DNA from: Anoxybacillus flavithermus | GTDB taxonomy: Bacteria; Bacillota; Bacilli; Bacillales; Anoxybacillaceae | Assembly (NCBI RefSeq): GCF_002742685.1 | Contig: NZ_PEDM01000025.1 | Coordinates: forward strand, 1 to 42,632 | Reading direction: 5' to 3' | Length of the DNA: 42,632 bases | Part shown: positions 13,984-22,456 of the stretch, piece after piece | How the letters are laid out: each line of letters begins with the position of its first letter | Position numbering within the stretch: position 1 is the stretch's first letter | Notes under the pieces: model-generated | What the model was told of the DNA's origin: nothing | Seen by the model: only the letters and a program-made list of their open reading frames with translations | The model's database searches: none | Translations under genes and position numbers: made by a program

Positions 13984-15635
13984 ATGAATTTCCCTTTCCG
14001 TAATAAATCTTGAAAGGCACGTAATCGTTTTGTTTGTTCAACTAATTTTGCGATATACGCTTCCCAGCGGGGCATTTGTTTTAATGCTCGGTAATGTGCC
14101 CGCAGTTTTCGTAAATGTTTTATTGCTTGTTCATATGCGCTGCGATTTTTTTGTTCGATGTAATGCATAATCGTTTGGTGATACAAAGGAAGAACGAGCA
14201 AACGATCTGCTTGTTCGACTGCTTTTAAATGGAGCGGGTGAATCATATCGACAGTTGCTTTTTCAAGCATATATAATTCAATGAGCTCTTTCCATTTTTG
14301 TTCATCAAATAAGTAGTCGATGTACGTATAGAAACTGTACGGAAGCAGTTTTTGAAGAAGCTGTTCATATCGTTCGGTTTGTTCGTTTTTTGTAGCGATA
14401 CTATATTGGACATAGGCAGATAATACATGTTGAACAAACCACTCACGGTCGCCTATATGAAGCGAATACAAGTATGTCTCCACATTTTGTTCGAGGCGAT
14501 GAAACCACTCTGCTCCACGTTGAATTTGTTTTTTTGCAAATGACATATGCATGAAACGGACGATATGTTCCGTTGCTAAGTATGGAAACGGTTCAATGAG
14601 CTGATAGGCACGATGATCGTCTTCAAGCAAAAACGATACGTACGAAGCTGCGCCGATAAATGGAATTTTTTCTTCTACGGTTTGTTTTTTGTTTAACTGT
14701 TCAATCGCCCACTTACATTCTTCTTGACGATATGTTTCGTCGGTCAATACAGTTGTCCATATGATTTCGTATACATCTAATATTTGGCTAAAGTACGTTA
14801 ATTCGCCTGACAATACGTTTCTTACGTACGGGATGGTAGCGTATAAAAGTTGTTCATGTGCTTTTGTGCGCGGTTTTTTCACTAAATTTGTGAGCGCTTG
14901 TTGTACGGTTGAAGAAAATTGTTCTACATGTCGCTCTTGCATGATCGCGAAGTAGCCCCATGATTGTTGCGGAATATGAATGAGTTTAATAAATGTAAAT
15001 AAGGCAGCATGAACATAATATAAATGATCTAAAAACGGCGCTTTTGACTTCGGTGGCTCGAAAGTTGGGAAAAACGATTGAACGAGCCTACGCATATGTT
15101 CTTCTTCCGTTACATTGTATAGCGGAATGCGACGATATTTCTCCTCAAACGATTGCCACCACGCGTCAATGATATTTGCGCTGTTTGGCGCGTTGCTTTC
15201 ATCTTTCTCGTTTGGTTTCTGTTGCTGAACGGTTTGTTGTTTTACTTGTATGTCTTTTCGCTTTTCATCGTTTACTGCTTTTTTTTGTTTTGTCACTGGC
15301 TCTTTCCATGTTCGAATTAAATTCCCAACGGCATCAATTTGGTTGTACGCATATAAAAATAACGCAATATTGTGTGGACATAGACCTACGGCTGTGCAAG
15401 TGCATGATGAGCCCGCCGCCTGCTTTAATCGAAAAGACGGCTCATATGTATGTCCTCGGTCTGACACTTTCCCTTTCAGCACATCGTCCTCAATCGTCAC
15501 GTTATATACATGCCCGGTGCGATACAACTGCCACGCACGTTTAATCAAATCGCTATGTTTTTTGTACGGCAGCAGCTTCATGACACGTTGAGCCGCTTTC
15601 GTCATCAACTCTTGCGGCAACATCGTCTGTAACAT
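13980..15635 (-). CDS. ywqB: SWIM zinc-finger protein (YwqB-like)
   Basis: A 551-aa protein with a SWIM-type zinc motif CTC-TAVGL-CPH at Cys78, Cys80, Cys86 and His88. The rest is long, helical and without membrane segments. SWIM proteins are often encoded next to Snf2 helicases and are presumed to bind DNA or protein for them. I chose ATG 15635 because AGAAGGAG lies 7 bp upstream; the in-frame ATG at 15668 lacks a site. It is the first gene of the operon with the helicase. A stretch around residues 115-145 is rich in Lys and Gln and may be a flexible linker. Confidence 0.88.
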   Translation of the reverse strand: MLQTMLPQELMTKAAQRVMKLLPYKKHSDLIKRAWQLYRTGHVYNVTIEDDVLKGKVSDRGHTYEPSFRLKQAAGSSCTCTAVGLCPHNIALFLYAYNQIDAVGNLIRTWKEPVTKQKKAVNDEKRKDIQVKQQTVQQQKPNEKDESNAPNSANIIDAWWQSFEEKYRRIPLYNVTEEEHMRRLVQSFFPTFEPPKSKAPFLDHLYYVHAALFTFIKLIHIPQQSWGYFAIMQERHVEQFSSTVQQALTNLVKKPRTKAHEQLLYATIPYVRNVLSGELTYFSQILDVYEIIWTTVLTDETYRQEECKWAIEQLNKKQTVEEKIPFIGAASYVSFLLEDDHRAYQLIEPFPYLATEHIVRFMHMSFAKKQIQRGAEWFHRLEQNVETYLYSLHIGDREWFVQHVLSAYVQYSIATKNEQTERYEQLLQKLLPYSFYTYIDYLFDEQKWKELIELYMLEKATVDMIHPLHLKAVEQADRLLVLPLYHQTIMHYIEQKNRSAYEQAIKHLRKLRAHYRALKQMPRWEAYIAKLVEQTKRLRAFQDLLRKGKFI

Positions 15636-15776
15636 TACAGCATCTCCTTCTCTTAAATTTGTCCTCATTTTAGCATGATCGCCGTTTGTTTACAAATGGA
15701 ATAAATCAGTCGTACAACAGGGATAAAAGTGGTAAAATGATTTGTAGATTTCTATTAGGTAGAAAGGACTTAAATA

Positions 15777-16196
15777 ATGATACAAACTAATCGCTTTATG
15801 TGGTGGGGGCTTGTCGTTGCATGGTGTGCGTTGATTTACTATTTTACCGAGTCCCCGCTATTTACTGGAGAGCAAACCGCGCAATGGATACGCCAGTGGT
15901 TAAATTATTTTGGAATTGAAACGAATCGTCCTGTAAGCGACGGATTATTTTCATGGAATTTTATCGTTCGGAAATGTGCGCATATGACGGTATTTGGAAC
16001 GTTTTCGTTTTTTGCGTGGAAAGCGACGGGTTCATACCGTGTTGCTTGGTTATTGACGCTTTTTTGCGCTATGTTCGATGAATGGCATCAATCGTTTCAA
16101 CCGAATCGAACAGCGTTGTTTTCTGACGTCATCATCGATATGATCGGGGCGACGATTGTGTTATGGATTGTTTGGAAGGCGAATAAGCGAGCATAG
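15777..16196 (+). CDS. VanZ-like membrane protein
   Basis: A 139-aa integral membrane protein with four predicted membrane segments (about residues 7-24, 65-82, 90-105 and 117-134). It carries the VanZ-like signature FxxRKCAHMTVFGTFSF and DEWHQSFQPNRTALFSDVIID. VanZ gives low-level teicoplanin resistance; most chromosomal relatives have no known function. AGAAAGGAC precedes ATG 15777. The coding end runs into a terminator shared with the convergent oxidoreductase gene. Confidence 0.88.
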   Translation: MIQTNRFMWWGLVVAWCALIYYFTESPLFTGEQTAQWIRQWLNYFGIETNRPVSDGLFSWNFIVRKCAHMTVFGTFSFFAWKATGSYRVAWLLTLFCAMFDEWHQSFQPNRTALFSDVIIDMIGATIVLWIVWKANKRA

Positions 16197-16209
16197 GCGC
16201 TCGCTTATT
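16182..16209. terminator. Bidirectional terminator
   Basis: AATAAGCGAGC (16182-16192) is the exact reverse complement of 16199-16209, with a 6-nt loop. It overlaps the last codons of both convergent genes, so the T tracts are short. Confidence 0.65.
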
Positions 16210-17188
16210 TATCAGCAGGAAATACAATGCCGGTTTGTTTTCTTGCTTTGTCCATAATTTTCATTGTCGCAAGTGAACGAGTGTGTGAATTGATTGTTGA
16301 TTCCTTTTCTCCTCGTTCGATGAGCGTCATAAATTCAAGCGCTTCATAGTACATCGGTTCGTACGGTTGTGGAACGGTAATGTCTTCGATGCGCCCGTCG
16401 CGGTAATGAATATGAACGCGTGTTGGGGTATGAATCGCATCGATGACGATCGTTCCTTCTTCCCCTTGAATTTCGGCAGGAGTATACGAGTTTGCGATTT
16501 TTGAATACATAACAACCGCATCCATCTCACCGTAATCGAGTATAATGCTCCCTTCGCCATCCACTCCAGACGACAAGCGAACGCTATGAGCTTGAATGGC
16601 TTTCGGCTCGCCAAATAAAACAACGAGCGGATATAAACAATACACGCCAAGATCCATTAACGCTCCGCTTGAAAAGGCAGGGTGAAAGGCGTTGGCGATC
16701 GTTCCTTGTTTAAACGCATCGTAGCGCGAAGAATATTGGCAATAACTTGCGACGTAACGACGAATGCGTCCGATTTTCGGCAAATGATGTTGAATGGTTT
16801 GAAAGTTTGGTAAACACGTTGTTTTCATCGCTTCCATCAACACGACATCGTTTTTCCTTGCTGTTTCGATCATCGCTTCTATTTCTTTGACGTTAGATGC
16901 AAGCGGCTTTTCACAAATGACATGTTTGCCGTGATTCATGAGCATCATCGCTTGTTCGGCATGAAAAGCGTTTGGACTTGCGATATATACAGCATCAATA
17001 TCATCGCATGCGGCAAGCTCGTGTAAATTGGTGAACGTTTGTGTGGCGCCTGTTTTTTCGGCGAAAGTATGTGCCGTTTCTTTTTGGCGAGAATAGACTG
17101 CTTGTAAATGAAATGACGGGACTTGTTTGGCGGCGCGAATAAACGCCTCTGTAATCCAGTTTGTTCCGATTGTTGCAAAACGAATCAT
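16205..17188 (-). CDS. Gfo/Idh/MocA family oxidoreductase
   Basis: A 327-aa NAD(P)-dependent sugar or inositol dehydrogenase. The N-terminal Rossmann domain starts MIRFATIGTNWITEAF; VYIASPNAFHAEQA and the family motif HVICEKPLASN follow, then the substrate domain. It resembles B. subtilis YulF/IolU (scyllo-inositol dehydrogenase) in length and N-terminal sequence, but the substrate cannot be read from the sequence. ATG 17188 overlaps the stop of the upstream cvfB gene (ATGA), so they form an operon, with GGGAGAG as ribosome binding site. Confidence 0.9.
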   Translation of the reverse strand: MIRFATIGTNWITEAFIRAAKQVPSFHLQAVYSRQKETAHTFAEKTGATQTFTNLHELAACDDIDAVYIASPNAFHAEQAMMLMNHGKHVICEKPLASNVKEIEAMIETARKNDVVLMEAMKTTCLPNFQTIQHHLPKIGRIRRYVASYCQYSSRYDAFKQGTIANAFHPAFSSGALMDLGVYCLYPLVVLFGEPKAIQAHSVRLSSGVDGEGSIILDYGEMDAVVMYSKIANSYTPAEIQGEEGTIVIDAIHTPTRVHIHYRDGRIEDITVPQPYEPMYYEALEFMTLIERGEKESTINSHTRSLATMKIMDKARKQTGIVFPADK

Positions 17189-18042
17189 TCGTTTTCTCTC
17201 CCTTTGATATATGTCCAACCGTCTTGTTGGTACACTTTTTCTTCTTTCATTAATCGTCCGAGCGCGCGTTTAAATGCGGCTTTGCTCATATGAAAACGAG
17301 TCTGAATGTCTTCTGGATCGCTTTTGTCGCTATACGGCATCGCACCGCCACGGCTTTCAAGATAGTTGTAAATCGTTTCAGCATCTGTTTGTAAACTTTC
17401 TTGTTTTCGCGGAAGTAGTGATACGTTGATCGTTCCGTCTTCTTTTACAGCGATGACGCGTCCTTCGACGAGTTCGCCAAGGCGTGGTTCTCGTCTTCTT
17501 TGTGATTCGTGAATAAACCCGACATAGCCAACGTCTGTAATGAGAAACGATCCCGCTTTAATCAAACGATAAATGCGACCGCGCACGTTTGTGTTAAACG
17601 CAGAAGGTGGCGCAGGAACGCTTATTTGTTTCATCGTTTCTTCATCCGCAAGTTTAGCGAGCAGTCTCCCCCGTTTGTCCACTTGGAGTGAACAGTACAA
17701 TTCATCTCCTTTTTCCGGCCAAAGCGTCGGAAGCGAAGGTAAGTCGTCAATCGATAATAACATATCTTTTTCAATCCCAATATGAACGAAAACGCCTAAT
17801 TGCGGCACAACGTCGACCACTTCTACCCAACCGTATGATGATGTTGTAATGAGCGGTTTTTTCATCGTCGCGCGCATGCGTCCGTCGTGATCATGATATA
17901 AAAATACATGTACATCTTCCCCAATGTGTAATTCGCCTTCATATTGACTGTCATGAAGCAAGGCGCTTTCTTTTCCGTTTGTGACGATATAGCCGAACGG
18001 TTTTTGTTCTTTTACTTTCCATGTAACCATTTGTCCAATCAT
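17185..18042 (-). CDS. cvfB: S1-domain RNA-binding protein CvfB/YitL
   Basis: A 285-aa cytoplasmic protein of the CvfB family. It has a string of S1-like beta-barrels over residues 1-210 (for example GWVEVVDVVPQLGVFVHIGI and GRIYRLIKAGSFLITDVGYVGFIHESQ) and a C-terminal winged helix (FHMSKAAFKRALGRLMKEEKVY). CvfB binds RNA and affects virulence gene expression in Staphylococcus aureus. The start ATG 18042 has an AAAGGAAGAGAT site upstream. It leads a two-gene operon with the oxidoreductase. Confidence 0.92.
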   Translation of the reverse strand: MIGQMVTWKVKEQKPFGYIVTNGKESALLHDSQYEGELHIGEDVHVFLYHDHDGRMRATMKKPLITTSSYGWVEVVDVVPQLGVFVHIGIEKDMLLSIDDLPSLPTLWPEKGDELYCSLQVDKRGRLLAKLADEETMKQISVPAPPSAFNTNVRGRIYRLIKAGSFLITDVGYVGFIHESQRRREPRLGELVEGRVIAVKEDGTINVSLLPRKQESLQTDAETIYNYLESRGGAMPYSDKSDPEDIQTRFHMSKAAFKRALGRLMKEEKVYQQDGWTYIKGRENE

Positions 18043-18168
18043 GTATCTCTTCCTTTTTTGTAAGTAGTTTATCCATTATTGTACATGATTAAAATGAAAG
18101 AGACAAAGGATGTATCTTGTTTCAGTTTGGCGTGATACAATGAAGAAAAAGAGATTGAGGTGAGAACG

Positions 18169-19323
18169 ATGAATAAAGTAGCACGAAATGCGTTATGTCC
18201 GTGCGGAAGCGGGAAAAAGTATAAACATTGTTGTGGGAACAATGTCGTTTCTATTCATAAACTTATCGATCAAGAAGTGGAACAGCATATGCACGATTTC
18301 ATTCGCTATGCCGCTTTCGAACACGAGTCTTTTTTATATCAACATACAAAATTATACATAGATCAAAAAGAACGAGATGAAGATGTGCTCATGATTTTTC
18401 GGTTTTTCATTAGCACATGGGTCATGTTTTTTAAAAAAGATATACGCGGTATGACGATTCTCGATTACTACTTAAGCACGATTCGGAAACATCACGTCCG
18501 CCCATCCGTGCTGTCTATTTTGACATCTTGGAAAGAAGCGTTCCCGTCATTTGTACAAATCGATCATATGGACGGTTCGTTTGCGTTCGGAACAGATCTC
18601 GTCACAGGGGAAACGAAACAAATCAAATTTTTAGATGAAAATATTGATTACGATCTCGAATTGGGACACGTGATAACAGGCATTTTCGTTCCACATGGGC
18701 AATATACAACTTGTTTTTCAACATTTTTCCCCATGCCGATCGTGTTATCGAACGCTGTAAGACATTTTGTACAAGAGCATTGGGAGCAATGTAACAAAGA
18801 CCGTCAACAATGGATCGAGCAATATCCATATATTTTTCAACAGTCGCTATCGATTTCATTAATTGACACGGACGAGTTGTCGCCGAAGCAGCAAGAAGTG
18901 TTAAACGTTCTTGAACAAAAAGCAAATATGGACGACGTGAGTGCGATGGATACGGCACGTATCGTCTGGCGCCAATATTGTCGCATGAAAAATCCGAGCA
19001 TTCGCAAGCCAGAAGTGTATGCGGCTGCTTTGCATTACCTTCTTATAGAAACCGTTTTGCAAGAAGAATGGATGTCGCAAAAACAGCTGGCGGAAATGTA
19101 CGGCATATCAGCAAGTACGCTTTCCAAACGAATTGATGATTTATATATGGCGCTTGGAGATTTGGCATTAGATTTGGGAGATCATCTGGATGAACTAGCC
19201 GAAGCGCTCGGAATAGATGAAGGATGGGACGACTATGATGATGTTTGGGACGACTGGGACGATGACGATTGGGACGATGAAGACATCTTTGAAGTATGTG
19301 AAGATTGCGATGAAGAGGAGTAA
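18169..19323 (+). CDS. SEC-C motif protein with HTH region and Asp/Trp-rich tail
   Basis: A 384-aa protein. Residues 4-24 are a SEC-C zinc motif (NALCPCGSGKKYKHCCG). The middle 290 residues are helical and unassigned. Around 310-330 MSQKQLAEMYGISASTLSKR reads as a helix-turn-helix. The last 40 residues alternate Trp and Asp (WDDYDDVWDDWDDDD) and end in an acidic Cys-containing tail (EVCEDCDEEE). The SEC-C motif binds zinc and often contacts the ribosome or SecB. ATG 18169 follows GAGGTGAG; the upstream in-frame ATG at 18160 lies before the site. Function unknown. Confidence 0.85.
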   Translation: MNKVARNALCPCGSGKKYKHCCGNNVVSIHKLIDQEVEQHMHDFIRYAAFEHESFLYQHTKLYIDQKERDEDVLMIFRFFISTWVMFFKKDIRGMTILDYYLSTIRKHHVRPSVLSILTSWKEAFPSFVQIDHMDGSFAFGTDLVTGETKQIKFLDENIDYDLELGHVITGIFVPHGQYTTCFSTFFPMPIVLSNAVRHFVQEHWEQCNKDRQQWIEQYPYIFQQSLSISLIDTDELSPKQQEVLNVLEQKANMDDVSAMDTARIVWRQYCRMKNPSIRKPEVYAAALHYLLIETVLQEEWMSQKQLAEMYGISASTLSKRIDDLYMALGDLALDLGDHLDELAEALGIDEGWDDYDDVWDDWDDDDWDDEDIFEVCEDCDEEE

Positions 19324-19324
19324 A

Positions 19325-19347
19325 GGGAGCGTGTGGCTCCCTTTTTT
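19325..19347 (+). terminator. Terminator after the SEC-C gene
   Basis: GGGAGC (19325-19330), loop GTGTG, GCTCCC (19336-19341), then TTTTTT. Confidence 0.85.
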
Positions 19348-19378
19348 AAAAGATAAGAAAGTATAAAATTTCGAATTG

Positions 19379-19495
19379 ATGTCTAGCTCCAAGCGCCTAT
19401 CGGCTCGAGTCGCTCCGCCCCACACTGCGGCGGCGACAGCCTCCTCGGTGGGGCTTGTGCGCTCTTCGCCGATAGGCGGGCGCTTTGCGCTTTTC
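19379..19495. repeat. Palindromic intergenic repeat of Geobacillus/Anoxybacillus type
   Basis: A GC-rich, about 117-bp element starts TGTCTAGCTCCAAGCGCC and ends GGCGCTTTGCGCTTTT-like. It is nested: CGCCTATCGGC (19394-19404) pairs exactly with 19468-19478, AAGCGC pairs with GCGCTT, and GCCCCAC pairs with GTGGGGC inside. I recognise elements with the same TCTAGCTCCA(A)GCGCC...GGCGCTT ends as common in Bacillaceae genomes; copy number cannot be shown here, as this window has only one. It abuts the stop codon of the minus-strand gene at 19496 and may act as its terminator. Confidence 0.7.
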
Positions 19496-20053
19496 TTATA
19501 TGAGTTCAATGTCTTCTAAAATCATGCTTGCAAAAAAGCCACTAATATGATGCAACGCTTCAAGCACCGCTTTTGGATCGGCGTCAAAAAAGTCTTTCAT
19601 CATCGGTTGATTTTGTTCGTGAATGAAGGCGAAAATAAAATCCGTTTTGATGCGATTGCTTAATAAGACAGGGCAATAGCTTAGCTCAAGCTTCCGTTTT
19701 ATATTTTCTTCATCGCTAAAATGCTTTCGATACACATCACGCAACGTTGGCAGTTGTTCTTGAATTTTTTCATGCGCATCTGTTAGCCAAGCTTGCACAG
19801 CTTCGGCAGGTGGGAATTGTTTATTTAATAAAATAAGCTCAAATATTTTGTTTAATGCAAAGCTTGATTCTGTCGCAAAAGCGACGTTCGTTAAAAGCAA
19901 CGAAACATACTCGTCCTCCGTTTTCGTTTCTAAGCGCATATTCATGAAAATTTCTAATATTTCCGAGTGTACCTTCGTTTTCGTCCAGTCTTTTGTCAGT
20001 TGTTGTACGAGTGCCATCACTGTTCGATTCACCGTGTCTTTTGTCCATTCCAT
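19496..20053 (-). CDS. Hypothetical protein, TetR-C-like helical
   Basis: A 185-aa hydrophilic helical protein with no signal peptide, membrane span or clear DNA-binding motif. I do not recognise a named family; the general composition is like the ligand-binding part of a TetR regulator, but that is only an impression. I chose ATG 20053 with AAAGGG 11 bp upstream; the frame extends to 20092 (ATG) without a site. It is convergent with the SEC-C gene and divergent from the tagA operon. Confidence 0.65.
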   Translation of the reverse strand: MEWTKDTVNRTVMALVQQLTKDWTKTKVHSEILEIFMNMRLETKTEDEYVSLLLTNVAFATESSFALNKIFELILLNKQFPPAEAVQAWLTDAHEKIQEQLPTLRDVYRKHFSDEENIKRKLELSYCPVLLSNRIKTDFIFAFIHEQNQPMMKDFFDADPKAVLEALHHISGFFASMILEDIELI

Positions 20054-20129
20054 CGTGTATGCAGCCCTTTCTTTTACGTATATGTATACCATTAGTTTAC
20101 CAATGTTATCACGAAGAAGAAATAGTCAA

Positions 20130-20167
20130 TGTCATATTCATGTGATATCATTAATAATGTTGTCGAA
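20130..20167 (+). promoter_or_regulatory. Weak promoter and Spo0A box-like site before the tagA operon
   Basis: TGTCAT (20130-20135), 17 bp, AATAAT (20153-20158) is a poor but spaced promoter. An exact TTGTCGAA follows at 20160-20167, overlapping the expected start, a position suited to repression by Spo0A~P. An 8-bp palindrome TGATATCA lies at 20143-20150. Confidence 0.3.
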
Positions 20168-20192
20168 CAATTGAATTGAAGGAGCGTTTTGT

Positions 20193-20927
20193 ATGTCGTT
20201 TCAAACGGTTCATATACTTGGAGTCCCGTTTGTGCGCGCAACGATGGATGACATGGTTGCCGTCGTTCATGAGCGCGTCAAACAACAAAAGCCTTGCTTT
20301 ATCGTCACGGCCAATCCTGAAATTGTGATGAAAGCAAAAGAAGAAGCGTCATATATGGCAACGATTCGACAAGCAGATTATGTCGTTGCGGATGGGATTG
20401 GAGTTGTCAAAGCGGCTGAACTGCTTGGCACACCTTTACCTGAGCGTGTCGCTGGCTACGATTTATTATGCCGATGCTTGCAGCTTGCAAATGAACACGA
20501 ATATCGCGTATACATGATTGGCGCAAAAGAAGAAGTTGTACAAGCCGCCGCACAGCATATTCGAAATCACTATCCAAATGTTCATGTAGTCGGGGTACGC
20601 AACGGTTACTTTGATTGGAATGACAAAACAATTGTTGAAGAAGTGAAACGAGCACAGCCAGATTTCGTTTTTGTTGCATTAGGAATGGGAAAACAAGAGC
20701 AATGGATTGCGGAACATATAGAGACGGTAGGACGAGGTGTATGGATGGGGGTTGGCGGAAGCTTTGACGTGCTTGCTGGGGTGGTTAAGCGAGCACCTGA
20801 ACTATGGATTCGTCTAAATCTCGAATGGTTGTATCGCTTAGTAAAGCAGCCGACGCGAGCAAAACGTATGTTGGCATTGCCGCGCTTTGCGTGGACGATT
20901 TTAAAGCAAAAGGTTGTCGGAAAATGA
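20193..20927 (+). CDS. tagA: WecG/TagA/CpsF family glycosyltransferase
   Basis: A 244-aa GT26-type enzyme. TagA (TarA) transfers N-acetylmannosamine from its UDP form to undecaprenyl-PP-GlcNAc at the inner membrane face, the first committed step of wall teichoic acid or a related secondary wall polymer. Motifs: TANPEIVMKAKEE, ADGIGVVKAAELLG, and ALGMGKQEQWI followed by GVGGSFDVLAG. The C-terminal 40 residues are basic and likely bind the membrane. Starts at ATG 20193 behind GAAGGAG. It heads a four-gene operon whose junctions all overlap by 4 bp. The exact sugar is not readable from the sequence. Confidence 0.93.
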   Translation: MSFQTVHILGVPFVRATMDDMVAVVHERVKQQKPCFIVTANPEIVMKAKEEASYMATIRQADYVVADGIGVVKAAELLGTPLPERVAGYDLLCRCLQLANEHEYRVYMIGAKEEVVQAAAQHIRNHYPNVHVVGVRNGYFDWNDKTIVEEVKRAQPDFVFVALGMGKQEQWIAEHIETVGRGVWMGVGGSFDVLAGVVKRAPELWIRLNLEWLYRLVKQPTRAKRMLALPRFAWTILKQKVVGK

Positions 20928-22456
20928 GCCGATCATTTGTTAAAGGAACGATCATTTTAACGATCGGAACGATCATTTCAAAAGTGCTTGGCAGCATTTT
21001 TCGCATTCCATTACAAAACATTGCAGGAGACAAAGTACTTGGTATTTTTAGTCTCGTTTATCCGCTTTATATGGTTGCGTTAATTTTATCGGTTGCTGGA
21101 ATTCCGATTGCTGTATCAAAATTAATTTCGGAAGCGCGTGCCCAGCAAAAAGAAGATGAAGTCGCACGTCTTGTGCAAACCGCAAGCATATTGGCATTTA
21201 GTTTCGGGATGCTCAGTTTTTCACTTCTTGCAGGCGGTTCGTCATCGATTGCGAAAGCGCTAGGTGGTACGGAAGCGAAATTTGCGATCATTGTCGTAGC
21301 GACGACGCTACTTATCTCACCATATATGGCCGTATATCGTGGATTTTTTCAAGGGCTTGAGGACATGAAGCCGACTGCCACGTCACAAGTGCTCGAGCAA
21401 TTTGTGCGCGTCGCTTTTATTTTACTTGTTGCTTTTTATATGGTTAAAGCCGCATATCCCGATGATGTCATCGCTGGAGGAATTATGATCGGATCACCGC
21501 TTGGTGCGCTTGCTAGTCTCGTATACTTGCGGGTGTTGTATGCCCGCTCTCCTTATCGTCCGATACGCGTGAAGCTTTCGCGCGCGCAATGGATACAAAC
21601 GAGCAAAACGATTTTAGCGTTATCGATCCCGATTGCACTCGGTGCGCTTGCGATGCCATTTTTAAATTTAGTCGATTCGCTTTCCGTCCCGCTTGCTCTT
21701 CGTTGGCATGGGACAGAAGCGAGCGAAACGAGTTATTTATTCGGATTATATAGCCGCGGAACAGCCCTTGTGCAAATAGCGACGGTGTTTTCATCTTCGC
21801 TCGTGCTTCCGCTTATTCCTCTATTAAGTAAACAAATGGCCAAAGGGGAAACAATACAAGCACAACAAACGATTCAAAAATCGTTTGAGCTATCGCACTT
21901 TTTATCGTGGCCGATTGCGGCAGGATTAGCGGCTGTAACCGTTCCGTTAAATATCGCTTTATTTACAAATAACGAAGGAAGCTTGACGATGGCTGTCGTT
22001 TTAGCAAGCTCCGTATTCACATCGTTTGCCTTGCTTGGAACAGGGATTTTACAAGGGATTGGACAGTCAAAACGTGCCGCAGGAATTATTTTAATCGGCT
22101 GTTTCGTGAAATGGGGAACAAATATGTTGTTCATTTCTTGGTATGGCTTAGTCGGTGCTGGCATGTCAACGCTTGTCACATATGCTTTTATTACATGGGC
22201 GAACCATGTTGCGATTCGCCAACGCATGACGCTTTCGTTTTGGAATCGGAAGGCCATCATTTATTTATTTGCCTCGCTCGTAATGGGAGTAAGTGTATTT
22301 TTCATCTCCCCGACGTGGGGAAGAATGGCTTCGCTTGGTTACGTAGTCATAGCGACAATCGGAGGCGGTTTGTTTTATGTTGGAATCGTCATCGCACTCG
22401 GCGGGGTGACAATTCAAGAGTTTCGTCAATGGTTCAATCAAACGAAGAAGGGATGA
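20924..22456 (+). CDS. Polysaccharide/lipid-linked precursor flippase (MurJ/SpoVB/Wzx type)
   Basis: A 510-aa membrane protein with about 14 predicted helices, of the MOP superfamily. It starts MSRSFVKGTIILTIGTIISK, typical of SpoVB/YtgP/YabM-like proteins, with GVYRGFFQG-type sequence (AVYRGFFQGLEDM) in the middle. In this setting, between a TagA transferase and a pyruvyltransferase, it probably flips the lipid-linked wall polymer unit, though a lipid II flippase role cannot be excluded. ATG 20924 overlaps the tagA stop (ATGA). Confidence 0.9.
   Translation: MSRSFVKGTIILTIGTIISKVLGSIFRIPLQNIAGDKVLGIFSLVYPLYMVALILSVAGIPIAVSKLISEARAQQKEDEVARLVQTASILAFSFGMLSFSLLAGGSSSIAKALGGTEAKFAIIVVATTLLISPYMAVYRGFFQGLEDMKPTATSQVLEQFVRVAFILLVAFYMVKAAYPDDVIAGGIMIGSPLGALASLVYLRVLYARSPYRPIRVKLSRAQWIQTSKTILALSIPIALGALAMPFLNLVDSLSVPLALRWHGTEASETSYLFGLYSRGTALVQIATVFSSSLVLPLIPLLSKQMAKGETIQAQQTIQKSFELSHFLSWPIAAGLAAVTVPLNIALFTNNEGSLTMAVVLASSVFTSFALLGTGILQGIGQSKRAAGIILIGCFVKWGTNMLFISWYGLVGAGMSTLVTYAFITWANHVAIRQRMTLSFWNRKAIIYLFASLVMGVSVFFISPTWGRMASLGYVVIATIGGGLFYVGIVIALGGVTIQEFRQWFNQTKKG

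Noticed and set aside
22111-22452. Long N-terminal extension of the DUF5693 gene
   Set aside because: It lies within the flippase gene in another frame; ATG 22453 with the ATGA overlap gives a normal membrane start.
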